The notes under the pieces are model-generated. The model searched no databases, was not told where the DNA came from, and was given only the letters and a program-made list of their open reading frames with translations. Source: CAZIQY01 sp964541605 (GTDB lineage Bacteria; Desulfobacterota; Syntrophia; Syntrophales; UBA2185). Taken from it: 20,622 bases of DNA. Shown piece by piece: positions 6,569 to 14,965 of this stretch (position 1 is the first letter of the stretch; every line of letters begins with the position of its first letter). Location: NCBI GenBank assembly GCA_964541605.1, contig CAZIQY010000048.1, positions 1 to 20,622 of the forward strand, written 5' to 3'. The translations under genes and the position numbers were made by a program.

Positions 6569-7987
6569 ATGATGCGAAACCGGCCGACACGTTATGTCTT
6601 TATCCTGTTTGCTGTTTTCCTGACCCTCTTGTCTATGCAACTCGACAGAGGGACAGCTTTTGCCACCCCCACATCCTTTGCCGATCTGGCGGAAAAGTTA
6701 AGCCCCGCTGTTGTCAATATCAGTACAACCAAGATTATCAAAGGCCGTACACGCTCACCGTTTGGAGAGGGTATGCCTTTCCAGAGATTTTTCGGCAACG
6801 ACGATGCCTTCAGAATGTTCTTCGGAGATATGCCCGAAAGGGAATTCAAGCAGAACAGTCTGGGGTCAGGTTTTATCATTTCCAGTGACGGCTACATCTT
6901 TACGAATAACCACGTCGTCGAAAAAGCGGACAAGATCAAAGTCAAGCTTTCCAACGGGAAAGAGTATGATGCGGAAGTCAAGGGAAGGGACCCCAATACG
7001 GATATCGCCCTGATTAAAATCAATCCGGCCGAACAATTGCCCGCTGTCCGGTTCGGAGATTCGGACAAATTGCGGGTCGGTGAATGGGTATTTGCCATCG
7101 GGAACCCGTTCGGCCTGGATCATACGGTCACAGCCGGGATCGTGAGCGCCAAGGGGCGCGTCATCGGCTCGGGGCCTTACGACAACTTCATCCAGACGGA
7201 TGCTTCCATCAATCCTGGAAACAGCGGCGGCCCCCTTTTTAACCTGAACGGTGACGTCGTCGGGATCAATACGGCGATTGTCGCACAGGGGCAGGGTATC
7301 GGCTTTGCCATACCGATCAATACGGCTAAAAGCATCGTCAACGATCTCAAAATGAAGGGAAGCGTCACCCGGGGCTGGCTGGGGATTTCCATACAGGATG
7401 TGACGGATGACATTTCCGCAACCCTAAAGCTGAAAGACAAAAAGGGCGCCTTGGTCGGTCAGGTATTTGAAGGGGATCCTGCGGATAAAGCGGGTATAAA
7501 AACAGGCGATATCATTATCGAAATCAAGGGGAAAGCCATTCAGGACTCCCACGAATTGCTGCGGATTGTGGCCGCTTTGACCGTCGGGGAAAACATCAGG
7601 GTAAAAGTCTGGCGCGACGGGAAGGATAAGGTATTCGAGATTACCGTAGGCGAGAGAAAGGACGAAAGAACATTGGCCGGGAAGGGGAAGGTCGGCGAAC
7701 ATTTCGGAATGACCGTTCAGGAAATGACCCCGGACATGGCAAAACATTTCGGACTTGCGGAAAAAGCGGGCGTAATTATTACCCGGATTCGAGAGGGAAG
7801 TCCTGCGGACGATGCCGGTTTAAAGGTGCAGGACATTATTCTTCAGATCAACAGGGTGAAAATTTCCTCAATTAAGGAATTTATCAAGGAAATGTCCGGG
7901 GACCGTCGTGACGGAACGGTTTTGCTGCTCATCAAGAGGGGAGAAGCAACCTTTTTCATGACATTACGTACAGGAGCATCAAAATAA
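6569..7987 (+). CDS. Periplasmic HtrA/DegP-family serine endoprotease (Do)
   Basis: A 472-aa envelope protein-quality-control protease. A signal peptide covers about residues 1-32 (basic RNRPTR, hydrophobic FILFAVFLTLLSM, cleavage near AFA). The trypsin-like domain has the full triad: His115 in TNNHVVE, Asp145 in PNTDIALI, Ser219 in NPGNSGGP. Two PDZ domains follow, about residues 270-370 (GALVGQVFEGDPADKAG) and 385-470 (GVIITRIREGSPADDAG). The size and two PDZ domains match DegP/DegQ/MucD. Start ATG 6569 has GGAGGG seven bases upstream; ATG 6572 is also possible. It lies alone between a terminator and the arginine decarboxylase gene, about 100 bp downstream. Which Deg paralogue it is cannot be told from the sequence. 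Confidence 0.95.
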   Translation: MMRNRPTRYVFILFAVFLTLLSMQLDRGTAFATPTSFADLAEKLSPAVVNISTTKIIKGRTRSPFGEGMPFQRFFGNDDAFRMFFGDMPEREFKQNSLGSGFIISSDGYIFTNNHVVEKADKIKVKLSNGKEYDAEVKGRDPNTDIALIKINPAEQLPAVRFGDSDKLRVGEWVFAIGNPFGLDHTVTAGIVSAKGRVIGSGPYDNFIQTDASINPGNSGGPLFNLNGDVVGINTAIVAQGQGIGFAIPINTAKSIVNDLKMKGSVTRGWLGISIQDVTDDISATLKLKDKKGALVGQVFEGDPADKAGIKTGDIIIEIKGKAIQDSHELLRIVAALTVGENIRVKVWRDGKDKVFEITVGERKDERTLAGKGKVGEHFGMTVQEMTPDMAKHFGLAEKAGVIITRIREGSPADDAGLKVQDIILQINRVKISSIKEFIKEMSGDRRDGTVLLLIKRGEATFFMTLRTGASK

Positions 7988-8089
7988 AATCCTGTTATTG
8001 ACAAGAAATGAACAAGCTGATAGAGAGCGACCTTCATTCGTATATGATAAAAAAATCCTTTACGTCGAATAAACTCTTAAGGAGGGGAA

Positions 8090-8638
8090 ATGAAACAATT
8101 TGTTCCCGAAAAAATTTTCTTTACGAAGGGCGTCGGTACCCACAAGGACGAACTCCACTCCTTTGAGCGGGCTTTAAGGGATGCGGGCATTGAGAAATTC
8201 AATCTTGTGCAGGTATCGAGTATTTTCCCACCTCATTGCAAAATGGTTTCAAAATCACAGGGATTAAAAGAGATGCTGCCCGGTGCGATGACCTACTGTG
8301 TCATGAGCCGCTGTTGCAGCAATGAACCCAAACGACTTCTTGCGGCATCCGTCGGATGTGCCATTCCGGCTGATGTGTCGTCCTATGGGTATATCAGCGA
8401 ACACCACGCCTTCGGCCAGACGGAGAAACAGGCTGGTGACTATGCTGAAGATCTGGCAGCCGCCATGCTGGCATCTACACTGGGCATCGACTTTGATGTG
8501 GACGAAAGCTGGGACGAGAAGAAGGAAATATTCAAGATCAGCGGAAAGATCGTCAGAACCCGTAATGTCACCCAGTCTGCTATCGTACGAAATGGAGGAT
8601 ACACGACCGTCGTCGCCGCCGCCGTTTTCGCTTTCTGA
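8090..8638 (+). CDS. pdaD: Pyruvoyl-dependent arginine decarboxylase
   Basis: Decarboxylates arginine to agmatine, either as the first step to polyamines or for acid and arginine metabolism. The 182-aa proenzyme cleaves itself between two serines in VQVSSIFPP (Ser43-Ser44); Ser44 becomes the pyruvoyl cofactor at the new N terminus of the alpha chain. Other family signatures are the opening FFTKGVGTHKDELHSFE, YGYISEHHAFGQT and the final strand GGYTTVVAAAVF. Length is normal. GGAGGGG lies just upstream of ATG 8090. Genes for a PCMT and a spermidine-synthase-like membrane protein follow on the same strand, so a polyamine link is suggested but not shown. No agmatinase gene is in view. Confidence 0.93.
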   Translation: MKQFVPEKIFFTKGVGTHKDELHSFERALRDAGIEKFNLVQVSSIFPPHCKMVSKSQGLKEMLPGAMTYCVMSRCCSNEPKRLLAASVGCAIPADVSSYGYISEHHAFGQTEKQAGDYAEDLAAAMLASTLGIDFDVDESWDEKKEIFKISGKIVRTRNVTQSAIVRNGGYTTVVAAAVFAF

Positions 8639-8753
8639 TTCGTTTCTCACACATTTTTGATATTGATGATCACAGAATAATCATCTCCTGCATCTCCTGC
8701 GCGAACACCTCGCTCCCCGCAAGTTCAGCCGTTAACCTTTCATTGCTGGATTC

Positions 8754-9527
8754 TTGACGAAGAGAAGGGCTCCTCGGGATGAATCGATTAAAGCTGAAAA
8801 GATGGTTCCCAATTTGTTTTTTATTTCTGTAACCGGCTTCTTTTTGCCCGCTCTGGTTTCCCACTCCCTTGCCGCAACATCTGATGACGCAAACTTCGGG
8901 AACCGGAGAGCGGCCATGGTCGAAAGCCAGATCATGGCGAGAGGAGTAAAGGACAGCCGCGTCATTTCATCGATGATGTCCGTTCCCCGCCATCAGTTTG
9001 TTCCTCATCAATATATCAAGTCAGCATACGATGATTCGCCTCTGCCCATCGGCTACGGTCAGACAATTTCGCAGCCCTTCATCGTGGCCTATATGACAGA
9101 GGTCCTGAATCTGAACAAAACGAGCACAGTTCTGGAAATCGGTACGGGTTCCGGCTACCAGACAGCAGTTCTCTCACCGATAGTGAAGAAGGTCTATACA
9201 ATCGAGATCATACCGGAACTTGCCGGAACCGCCGCGGAGCGTCTGAAAAGACTGGGCTATGCCAACGTCGAAGTCGGAGTAGGAGACGGATACTACGGCT
9301 GGACGCAGTATGCCCCTTATGATGCTATTATCGTTACCGCTGCGGCCGGTCACATTCCACCGCTGCTCGTGGAACAATTGAAAAAAAATGGCCGCATGGT
9401 CATCCCCGTCGGCGGCATGTTTCTGGTTCAGAACCTCGTTCTTATCGACAAGGATAAAGAAGGTCATATCACGACCAGAACACTGCTGCCGGTCCGCTTT
9501 GTACCCCTGACGGGAAAGCACGATTGA
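8754..9527 (+). CDS. pcm: Secreted protein-L-isoaspartate O-methyltransferase (PCMT)
   Basis: Methylates isoaspartyl residues of damaged proteins, using SAM. The catalytic body (about residues 50-250) has PRHQFVP, the TISQPFIVAYMTE motif, the SAM motif VLEIGTGSGYQT and the later AAAGHIPPLLVEQL and GRMVIPVG. Before it comes a signal-peptide-like hydrophobic stretch (NLFFISVTGFFLPALVSHSLA), unlike cytoplasmic PCMT, so export to the periplasm is likely. The start is unclear: TTG 8754 gives the longest frame but has no ribosome binding site; ATG 8802 lacks basic residues. ATG 8779, in a different frame and preceded by GAGAAGGG, encodes MNRLKLKRWFPICF, an ideal signal start; one extra T in the T6 run at 8817-8822 would join it to this frame. 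The stop overlaps the next gene's TTG start. Confidence 0.9.
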   Translation: MTKRRAPRDESIKAEKMVPNLFFISVTGFFLPALVSHSLAATSDDANFGNRRAAMVESQIMARGVKDSRVISSMMSVPRHQFVPHQYIKSAYDDSPLPIGYGQTISQPFIVAYMTEVLNLNKTSTVLEIGTGSGYQTAVLSPIVKKVYTIEIIPELAGTAAERLKRLGYANVEVGVGDGYYGWTQYAPYDAIIVTAAAGHIPPLLVEQLKKNGRMVIPVGGMFLVQNLVLIDKDKEGHITTRTLLPVRFVPLTGKHD

Positions 9528-11944
9528 AGAACATGGCCTCTCCCCTTTCATCAGCGCGCATTCAAACATCGATTTTTCTCATTTCCGCTGCCCTGATCGC
9601 CTACCAGATCCTCCTCGTGAAACTCTTTTCCATCCAGTACTGGTATCATTTCGCCTATCTCATCATCAGCATCGCGCTGCTCGGTTTCGGGGCAAGCGGC
9701 GCCTTCATCCTTGTTTTCAGAAGGTTCTTGAACGGAAACGTCGCTTTTGTTTTATTTGTTTGCCCTGTTCTCCTGGTGTTTTCGATCTGGGGAAATGTGT
9801 ACCTGAACCAGGCAATCGGATTCAACCCCCTGATGATTATCTGGCAGAAAAGTGAGATCATCCGCCTTGTCCTCCTTAGCCTTTCTCTCTTTGTCCCGTT
9901 TTTCCTGGGGGCCCTGTGCATCGGTCTTGGGTTTTCCACTGCACCACGTCTCATCCATCGAATTTACTTCGCCAATTTAACAGGTTCGGGGTTGGGGAGT
10001 CTGATCATTCTGCTGTCCGTTTTCCACATGAGGCCCTATGACATCCTGCTGGTGATCTCCGTGATCGCCATCAGCGCCGGTCTGGCCGTTGCGGGAAGTA
10101 TCATCCAGAGGGGAATAGGCTGCACCATTCTGATTTTCATGATCGGCCTGCATGTTTTTCTGCTGCGCGACGCTCCACTGCAGATGAGCCCGTTCAAAGA
10201 TCTTTCACAGGCCGCGAGCCTTACGAAATCCAAGAAAGAGACGGAAACCTTCGGCCCGCTCGGGCTTGTTACCGTTCTTGACAGCCCCGCCTTCCACTAT
10301 CTTCCCGACCTGAGCCTGAACTGTCCCTTCCCGCTTCCAAAGCAAAAGGGGCTTTTTCTCGACGGGAATACCGTCGGGGCCATCCATCAAGTGGAAGGTG
10401 ATTCGAAGACCCTTCACATCATGGATTACCGGACAAACGCCCTTGCTTACAAGCTTCTCGATGAGCCGGACGTTCTGATTCTTGGAGGGGGCTCCGGAAC
10501 GGAAATCATCAATGCCAGGTACCACAAGGCAAAGGCAGTCTCCGTTGTGGAGATGAACGGGGATATCGTCCGCCTCATGCAGGGGCCGTATGCCGCATTC
10601 AGCGGGAACGTCTATCATCCCGAAAACGCCAGGATTATTGTTGAAGAGGGTCGGGGCTACCTGCAGAAAACGAATCATCTCTTCGATCTTATCCAGATCA
10701 GCCTTCTGGAATCGATGGGCACGGCGTCCGCGGGCGTGTACTCCCTCAACGAAAATTATCTCTTCACGACGGAAGCTCTCGGAGTTTGTCTCAAGCGTTT
10801 GAAACCGGGCGGGATGTTAAGCATCTCCCGATGGATGAAAAATCCTCCCCGGGACAACATCAAGCTCCTGGCGATGGCGATCGAAGCCGTCGAAGGCAGC
10901 GTTGAAGGCAGGATGGAACCCGCCCGCTCGATCATCATGATCAGAAGCTGGCAGACGGCTACCCTCCTGGTGAAGAACGGCGTTTTTCACCAGAACGACT
11001 TGGAGGCGGTCCGGTCATTTTGTAAGACGCGGTCATTCGATGTTTGTTATCATCCGGGCATAAAGGAGGAAGAAACAAATATCTTCAATAAGATGGATGA
11101 AGACCCCCTGTATCATGCCGCTGTCCGGCTCATATCGCCGGAAAGGGAGGCGTTCTACCGGACGTATCCTTTCCACATCAGGCCCGCCACGGATGACAGT
11201 CCCTTCTTCTCCCACTTCTTTAAGATGGCGATGATGTCGGAATACACCCGCTCGTGGGATCGTACCTGGATTCCCTTTATGGACTGGGGTTATATCATGG
11301 TCTGGATCACGGCGGGCATCCTGACAGTTCTGGGAATGGTGTTGATTCTTGCGCCCATACCGTTCGTTCTTCCCTCTTCGAGAGGGCTTATATCCGTTCT
11401 GGTCTATTTCGGCGTACTCGGGATGGCCTACATGTTTCTGGAAATCTCCATCCTGCAGCAGTTCATTCGCTACCTGTATGACCCGGTGTTCTCGGCGAGT
11501 GTTGTGATCGGATCGTTTCTTGTTTTTTCGGGGATAGGAAGCCTGCTTGCGGGGAAAATCCGTCCGTTAAAGCCAAAACATCTGTGGGGCGCTGTGTGTC
11601 TTACCGGCGTGATGGGCATTGTTCTCATCACCTCCGATTCGTGGCTCCAGAATATCCTCTCGCCATTTTCGCTGTGGACACGGATGCTGATCTGCAGCGC
11701 GATCATCGCGCCTCTTGCCATCCCGATGGGAATTCCCTTCCCGTCGGGCCTCAGCGCGTTGACGCCACACCGGGAAACCCTTATCCCCTGGGCGTGGGGC
11801 ATTAACGGTTTTTTTTCCGTGATCGGAACCGCCACGACCGTGCTGATCGCCATAGGATATGGTTTCAAATCCGTTATTTTTCTGTCTGTATTGCTTTACT
11901 TCCTGGCCGCTGTCACGTTCAGAAGTATTCTCAAGACTCCATGA
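9524..11944 (+). CDS. Polytopic membrane protein with spermidine-synthase-like domain
   Basis: An 806-aa protein in three parts. Residues about 14-214 hold seven hydrophobic segments; about 240-580 is a soluble Rossmann domain of the spermidine synthase type (VLILGGGSGTEI at 317-328, acidic Glu343 ending the second strand, YSLNENYLFTTEAL, LKPGGMLSISRW); about 585-805 holds about seven more segments. The family is widespread but its reaction is mostly unknown. The strand that carries the catalytic aspartate in true SpeE reads DLIQISLLESMG here, without that aspartate, so canonical aminopropyl transfer is doubtful. Start TTG 9524 overlaps the PCMT stop; ATG 9533 is the alternative. It converges on the zinc operon with only 17 bp between stops and no visible terminator. 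Confidence 0.85.
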   Translation: MKNMASPLSSARIQTSIFLISAALIAYQILLVKLFSIQYWYHFAYLIISIALLGFGASGAFILVFRRFLNGNVAFVLFVCPVLLVFSIWGNVYLNQAIGFNPLMIIWQKSEIIRLVLLSLSLFVPFFLGALCIGLGFSTAPRLIHRIYFANLTGSGLGSLIILLSVFHMRPYDILLVISVIAISAGLAVAGSIIQRGIGCTILIFMIGLHVFLLRDAPLQMSPFKDLSQAASLTKSKKETETFGPLGLVTVLDSPAFHYLPDLSLNCPFPLPKQKGLFLDGNTVGAIHQVEGDSKTLHIMDYRTNALAYKLLDEPDVLILGGGSGTEIINARYHKAKAVSVVEMNGDIVRLMQGPYAAFSGNVYHPENARIIVEEGRGYLQKTNHLFDLIQISLLESMGTASAGVYSLNENYLFTTEALGVCLKRLKPGGMLSISRWMKNPPRDNIKLLAMAIEAVEGSVEGRMEPARSIIMIRSWQTATLLVKNGVFHQNDLEAVRSFCKTRSFDVCYHPGIKEEETNIFNKMDEDPLYHAAVRLISPEREAFYRTYPFHIRPATDDSPFFSHFFKMAMMSEYTRSWDRTWIPFMDWGYIMVWITAGILTVLGMVLILAPIPFVLPSSRGLISVLVYFGVLGMAYMFLEISILQQFIRYLYDPVFSASVVIGSFLVFSGIGSLLAGKIRPLKPKHLWGAVCLTGVMGIVLITSDSWLQNILSPFSLWTRMLICSAIIAPLAIPMGIPFPSGLSALTPHRETLIPWAWGINGFFSVIGTATTVLIAIGYGFKSVIFLSVLLYFLAAVTFRSILKTP

Positions 11945-11961
11945 GAGATCAGGAGCTTCCT

Positions 11962-12807
11962 TTAACGCAGCAACCTGAAGACCCGTAATCCCGAAACGAC
12001 GAGGAGATACGTAGTTCCGGCGATGATGATGGTCGTCGCACCGGCAGGAAGATCCGGTCCATAGCTTACCGCAAGGCCTGCTGTTGTAAAAAGAACGGTC
12101 AGCACCGTGGAGAGCGCCATCATGTGCTGCAATCGTTTCGTCAGCTCGCCGGCCACGGCGGCGGGAAGGGTGATGAGGGCGATGACCATGACGATACCCA
12201 CGACGGTAACAAGCAGTACCACCGTCAGGGCCGTCAGGCAGAGGAGGGCAAGGTAGTAAAACTCGACATGAACGCCTCTGAGACGGGCGTATTCCTCGTC
12301 GAAGCACAGGGCGAGGAACTGGTTATAGAAGAGCACAACGGTGATCACTACCAGGATGTCGAGACCGGCGATCATCCACAGATCCTGGGGAGAGACCATG
12401 AGGATGCTTCCGAAGAGGTAACTCATGAGATCTTCGTTATAACCGGGAGTCTTGTAGATGAAGAGGATGCCCGTGGCCATGCCGACAGCCCACAGGGAAC
12501 CGATGACGGTATCTTCTCTCTGTTTCGCCCTCATGCTCACGAGTCCGATGATCACCGCCGAAATCAGGGCGGCAAAGATGGCGCCGTAGAGGGGGTGAAA
12601 CCACTCCCAGTGATAAACCGTCTGAAAATAGCGCGCCGCGCCAAGGCCTCCCAGCACCGTGTGGGCAATGCTTCCCGCAATGTAACTGATCCGCTTTGTG
12701 ACGACGTAGCTCCCGATGATTCCGCAGGCAATGCTTGCGAGCACCCCGGTGATGAGAGCATACTGGAGGAAGGGATACCGTGGCAGATCAGACAGAAAGG
12801 CGCCCAT
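11962..12807 (-). CDS. znuB: Zinc (metal) ABC transporter permease, ZnuB-type
   Basis: A 281-aa inner-membrane permease of the ABC-3 family (zinc/manganese/iron). It has about eight hydrophobic segments and the family pattern ASIACGIIGSYVVTKRISYIAGSIAHTVLGG near the N terminus, plus the cytoplasmic loop FDEEYARLRGV that contacts the ATPase and PAAVAGELT near the C terminus. Start chosen at ATG 12807 (MGAFLSDLPRYPF), because the upstream extension to 12936 is antisense-like low-complexity sequence overlapping znuC. It is the last gene of the operon; its stop lies 17 bp from the stop of the convergent spermidine-synthase-like gene. Confidence 0.92.
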   Translation of the reverse strand: MGAFLSDLPRYPFLQYALITGVLASIACGIIGSYVVTKRISYIAGSIAHTVLGGLGAARYFQTVYHWEWFHPLYGAIFAALISAVIIGLVSMRAKQREDTVIGSLWAVGMATGILFIYKTPGYNEDLMSYLFGSILMVSPQDLWMIAGLDILVVITVVLFYNQFLALCFDEEYARLRGVHVEFYYLALLCLTALTVVLLVTVVGIVMVIALITLPAAVAGELTKRLQHMMALSTVLTVLFTTAGLAVSYGPDLPAGATTIIIAGTTYLLVVSGLRVFRLLR

Positions 12808-12824
12808 TTTTTGCTTGTTCCCCT

Positions 12825-13568
12825 TTATTCCCGGTGATTGTGCCGTACCATGCAGACGTCTGATCCGTACAGGGCGCTGATCACCTCTCCCGTGACGGCG
12901 GTGGTGGGATGAACCATCACCCGGCGATTGACGCACACCACACTCTGAACATACTGTGAGACAAATCCCAGGTCGTGGCTGACAACGACGACGGTGATGG
13001 TCTTGCTCATGTTGTGAAGAAGTTCAAAAAGCTCTGTTTCCACCGCCATATCCACACTGGCCGTCGGTTCGTCCAACAGGAGGAGTTCCGGTTCCGAAGC
13101 CAGGGCGCGGGCAATGAGAACCCGCTGACGTTGCCCGCCGGAGAGGGCCCTGAAGGGACGGTTCTTCGCATCGTGCATCTCCAGTTTCCTCAGAGCCTCA
13201 AGCGAAATCGCCCTGTCCGTTTTCCTGTAAGGACCGATACGCACACCATTCCCCAGACGGCCCATAAGGACGACATCGAGCACGCTCACGGGAAACTGGG
13301 GATCGAACTGTAAATGCTGGGGCATGTAGCCGATGCGGGGTCGCGCCTTCACCGGTGACTGTCCGAAGACTTCGATGGTTCCGCCGGAAGGCTTGAGAAG
13401 CCCCAGCATGAGCTTCAGCAGTGTCGTCTTCCCGCCGGCATTGGGACCGACAATGGAGATGAATGTCCGCTCCGGGATCGTGAAACTTACATCCTCCAGA
13501 ACCGGCGTCCCGTCATAGGAAAAAGTGACATTCTGAAAAGTGACAAGCTGATGTTGCTTCATCATCAT
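12825..13568 (-). CDS. znuC: Zinc (metal) ABC transporter ATP-binding protein, ZnuC-type
   Basis: Cytoplasmic ATPase that powers metal import with the permease encoded next to it. Numbering from ATG 13568 (247 aa), the Walker A motif GPNAGGKTT is at about 41-49, the Q-loop is in YMPQHLQF, the signature LSGGQRQR is at 142-149, Walker B LLLLDEPTAS is at 162-171 and the switch His198 is in VSHD. Start ATG 13568 (three consecutive Met codons) lies one base beyond the znuA stop; the longer frame to 13655 runs into znuA and is rejected. Substrate assignment follows from the His-rich binding protein, not from this subunit. Confidence 0.93.
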   Translation of the reverse strand: MMMKQHQLVTFQNVTFSYDGTPVLEDVSFTIPERTFISIVGPNAGGKTTLLKLMLGLLKPSGGTIEVFGQSPVKARPRIGYMPQHLQFDPQFPVSVLDVVLMGRLGNGVRIGPYRKTDRAISLEALRKLEMHDAKNRPFRALSGGQRQRVLIARALASEPELLLLDEPTASVDMAVETELFELLHNMSKTITVVVVSHDLGFVSQYVQSVVCVNRRVMVHPTTAVTGEVISALYGSDVCMVRHNHRE

Positions 13569-13569
13569 T

Positions 13570-14472
13570 TCAACGCAGCCCCTGCTCCACGGCGGAGGCG
13601 ATCCTTTCGAGATTGGCAAGGTAATCCCGCGCCAGGGGATTAATGGGAACCACAACGCCGCCGATCTCCTTCGCGACCGTGCCGGCGCTCCTCATGGAGA
13701 ACTGCGGTTGTACAAAGATAATTTTTACTCTGTCTTTTTTCGCCCTTTCGATCAGTCCCGCCAGTTGCTTTGCCCCCGGTTCTTTTCCTTCGATTTCGAT
13801 GGGCGCCTGTACAAGTCCGTAAGAGTCGGCGAAATAACCGAAAGCAGGATGAAAAACATACATCATCCTCCCCTTGAGCGGGGCAAGAGAACGGGAAATC
13901 CGTGCATCCACCCGGTCAAGATCGGCCTGAAAAGCCTTCAAATTTCCTGTATAATCCTGCGTGTGGGCGGGGTCCAGGCGGCACAGGGCGTCAGATATAT
14001 TCCGTGCCTGGATCTTTACGAGCTTTGGATCCATCCAGATATGGGGGTCGGGTGTTTTGTGTCTCTTCGCCTCATGGTCGTTAACGTGCCCTTCGCCGTG
14101 ATCGTGATCATGGCCGGCAAGGTATCGGTAGGCAATTCCCTTTTGCGTTTCCACGATGACCAGGTTATTGTGGGACTGTCTGATTTTTCTCAGGACGCCC
14201 TTTTCGAAGGGATCACCGATTCGGAAATAGGCTTTTGCCGTCGCGAGCTTTGCCATCTGCTTCGGCGTTGGTTCATACGTATGAGGAGACTGCCCTTCAC
14301 CGACGAGAACCCCGACATCCACATGCTTCCCGCCGATACGCTCGAGAAAAAAGGCCTGGGGAAGGATGCTCACAAACACGGAGAGCTTTGCTTTTCCGAC
14401 CTGTCCCCAAACAACTTGTGAAGAAGCAAGAATGGAAACCAGAGCGATGAAAAAGACCAGACATTTTTTCAT
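13570..14472 (-). CDS. znuA: Zinc ABC transporter substrate-binding protein, ZnuA-type
   Basis: Periplasmic metal-binding protein of the cluster A-I family, 300 aa from ATG 14472. A signal peptide is at 1-23 (KK, hydrophobic LVFFIALVSILASS). Likely metal ligands are His64 (SPHTYEP), His144 (DPHIWMD) and His208 (HPAFGYF), the three-His pattern of zinc-type rather than manganese-type members. A loop at about 121-138 is rich in His and Asp (HDHDHGEGHVNDHEAKRH), also typical of ZnuA. A longer frame to 14586 overlaps the regulator gene and was rejected because the signal peptide begins at 14472, preceded by GGAGAG. Order in the operon is regulator, znuA, znuC, znuB. Confidence 0.93.
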   Translation of the reverse strand: MKKCLVFFIALVSILASSQVVWGQVGKAKLSVFVSILPQAFFLERIGGKHVDVGVLVGEGQSPHTYEPTPKQMAKLATAKAYFRIGDPFEKGVLRKIRQSHNNLVIVETQKGIAYRYLAGHDHDHGEGHVNDHEAKRHKTPDPHIWMDPKLVKIQARNISDALCRLDPAHTQDYTGNLKAFQADLDRVDARISRSLAPLKGRMMYVFHPAFGYFADSYGLVQAPIEIEGKEPGAKQLAGLIERAKKDRVKIIFVQPQFSMRSAGTVAKEIGGVVVPINPLARDYLANLERIASAVEQGLR

Positions 14473-14509
14473 ATACCACAACTCTCCGGGGGGATTTTCG
14501 GAAAATCCT

Positions 14510-14770
14510 CTACATGTCTGTTTTCGAGCATTCGATGAACATCTCATCGCAGTCCTCGCACCGCTTGACGGCGTGGTTCTGCGCAAAACTCTCCCAGTGC
14601 TCCTTTTGCTTTGGCGTCAGGAGTCCCGTGCCGTTACAGAGGGGGCAGATGTTTTCAAGTGCCATCATGATGGCCGCCCGTATGAACTCGGAGCGGTTGG
14701 GGATGTTTTTTATCACTTCGAGCAGATCTTCATTGACCTTGAATGTAATGATGCCTTCTTTCTTTTTCAT
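14510..14770 (-). CDS. Ribbon-helix-helix, Cys-rich putative metal regulator of the zinc operon
   Basis: An 86-aa protein. Residues 6-40 fit a ribbon-helix-helix DNA-binding unit: the strand EGIITFKVNEDLLEVI and the helix NRSEFIRAAIMMAL, as in CopG/NikR proteins. Residues 42-81 hold CPLC and CEDC pairs plus Cys81 and two His, a likely zinc site. This suggests a zinc-sensing repressor controlling the znuACB genes that follow 37 bp downstream, although Zur (Fur family) is the usual regulator. The start ATG 14770 begins the recognisable domain; the longer frame to 14827 would include the promoter itself. A palindrome overlaps that promoter (14800-14814). Confidence 0.72.
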   Translation of the reverse strand: MKKKEGIITFKVNEDLLEVIKNIPNRSEFIRAAIMMALENICPLCNGTGLLTPKQKEHWESFAQNHAVKRCEDCDEMFIECSKTDM

Positions 14771-14798
14771 GAAACACGCTCCCGCTGACGTTCTTAAC

Positions 14799-14827
14799 AT
14801 ATTACTTAGTAATACCATTTTTGTCAA
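14799..14827 (-). promoter_or_regulatory. Sigma-70-type promoter of the zinc operon with overlapping palindrome
   Basis: On the minus strand TTGACA (14827-14822) is followed after exactly 17 bases by TAATAT (14804-14799), a near-consensus promoter. The palindrome TATTACT-A-AGTAATA (14814-14800) covers the end of the spacer and most of the -10 box, an ideal place for a repressor. It is not the usual longer Zur box, and the first gene encodes a ribbon-helix-helix protein, so autoregulation by that protein is inferred. Confidence 0.7.
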
Positions 14828-14902
14828 GGGTTTTCCGTCTACCCTTAAGGATTCGACAGCTTTTGAGATGTGGCGTACGGACTAATTGAAGAATCGTCAT
14901 TC

Positions 14903-14930
14903 TTGACTTTTGAGTGATTCAATGTACACT
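14903..14930 (+). promoter_or_regulatory. Possible promoter of the bacterioferritin gene
   Basis: TTGACT (14903-14908) and TACACT (14925-14930) are separated by 16 bases and lie 36 bp before the bacterioferritin ATG. Spacing and -35 are fair and the -10 is moderate. No Fur-box-like repeat was recognised. Confidence 0.35.
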
Positions 14931-14965
14931 TGCAGCTATCATAAAGTATAAACAGGAGGTGGGTT

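Noticed and set aside
7998..8026. Possible promoter TTGACA-17-TAGAGA before the arginine decarboxylase gene
   Set aside because: The -35 is perfect but the -10 matches only three of six bases; not strong enough to list as a feature.
11567..12307. Minus-strand open frame of 246 codons spanning the convergent gene ends
   Set aside because: Arg/His/Gly-rich low-complexity product overlapping two well-supported genes.
12124..12837. Long plus-strand open frame of 237 codons
   Set aside because: It lies antisense to znuB; its His/Asp/Glu-rich product is the mirror of a membrane protein's codons, and it has no ribosome binding site.
13708..14421. Plus-strand open frame of 237 codons
   Set aside because: Antisense shadow of znuA, which has signal peptide, ligands and operon context.
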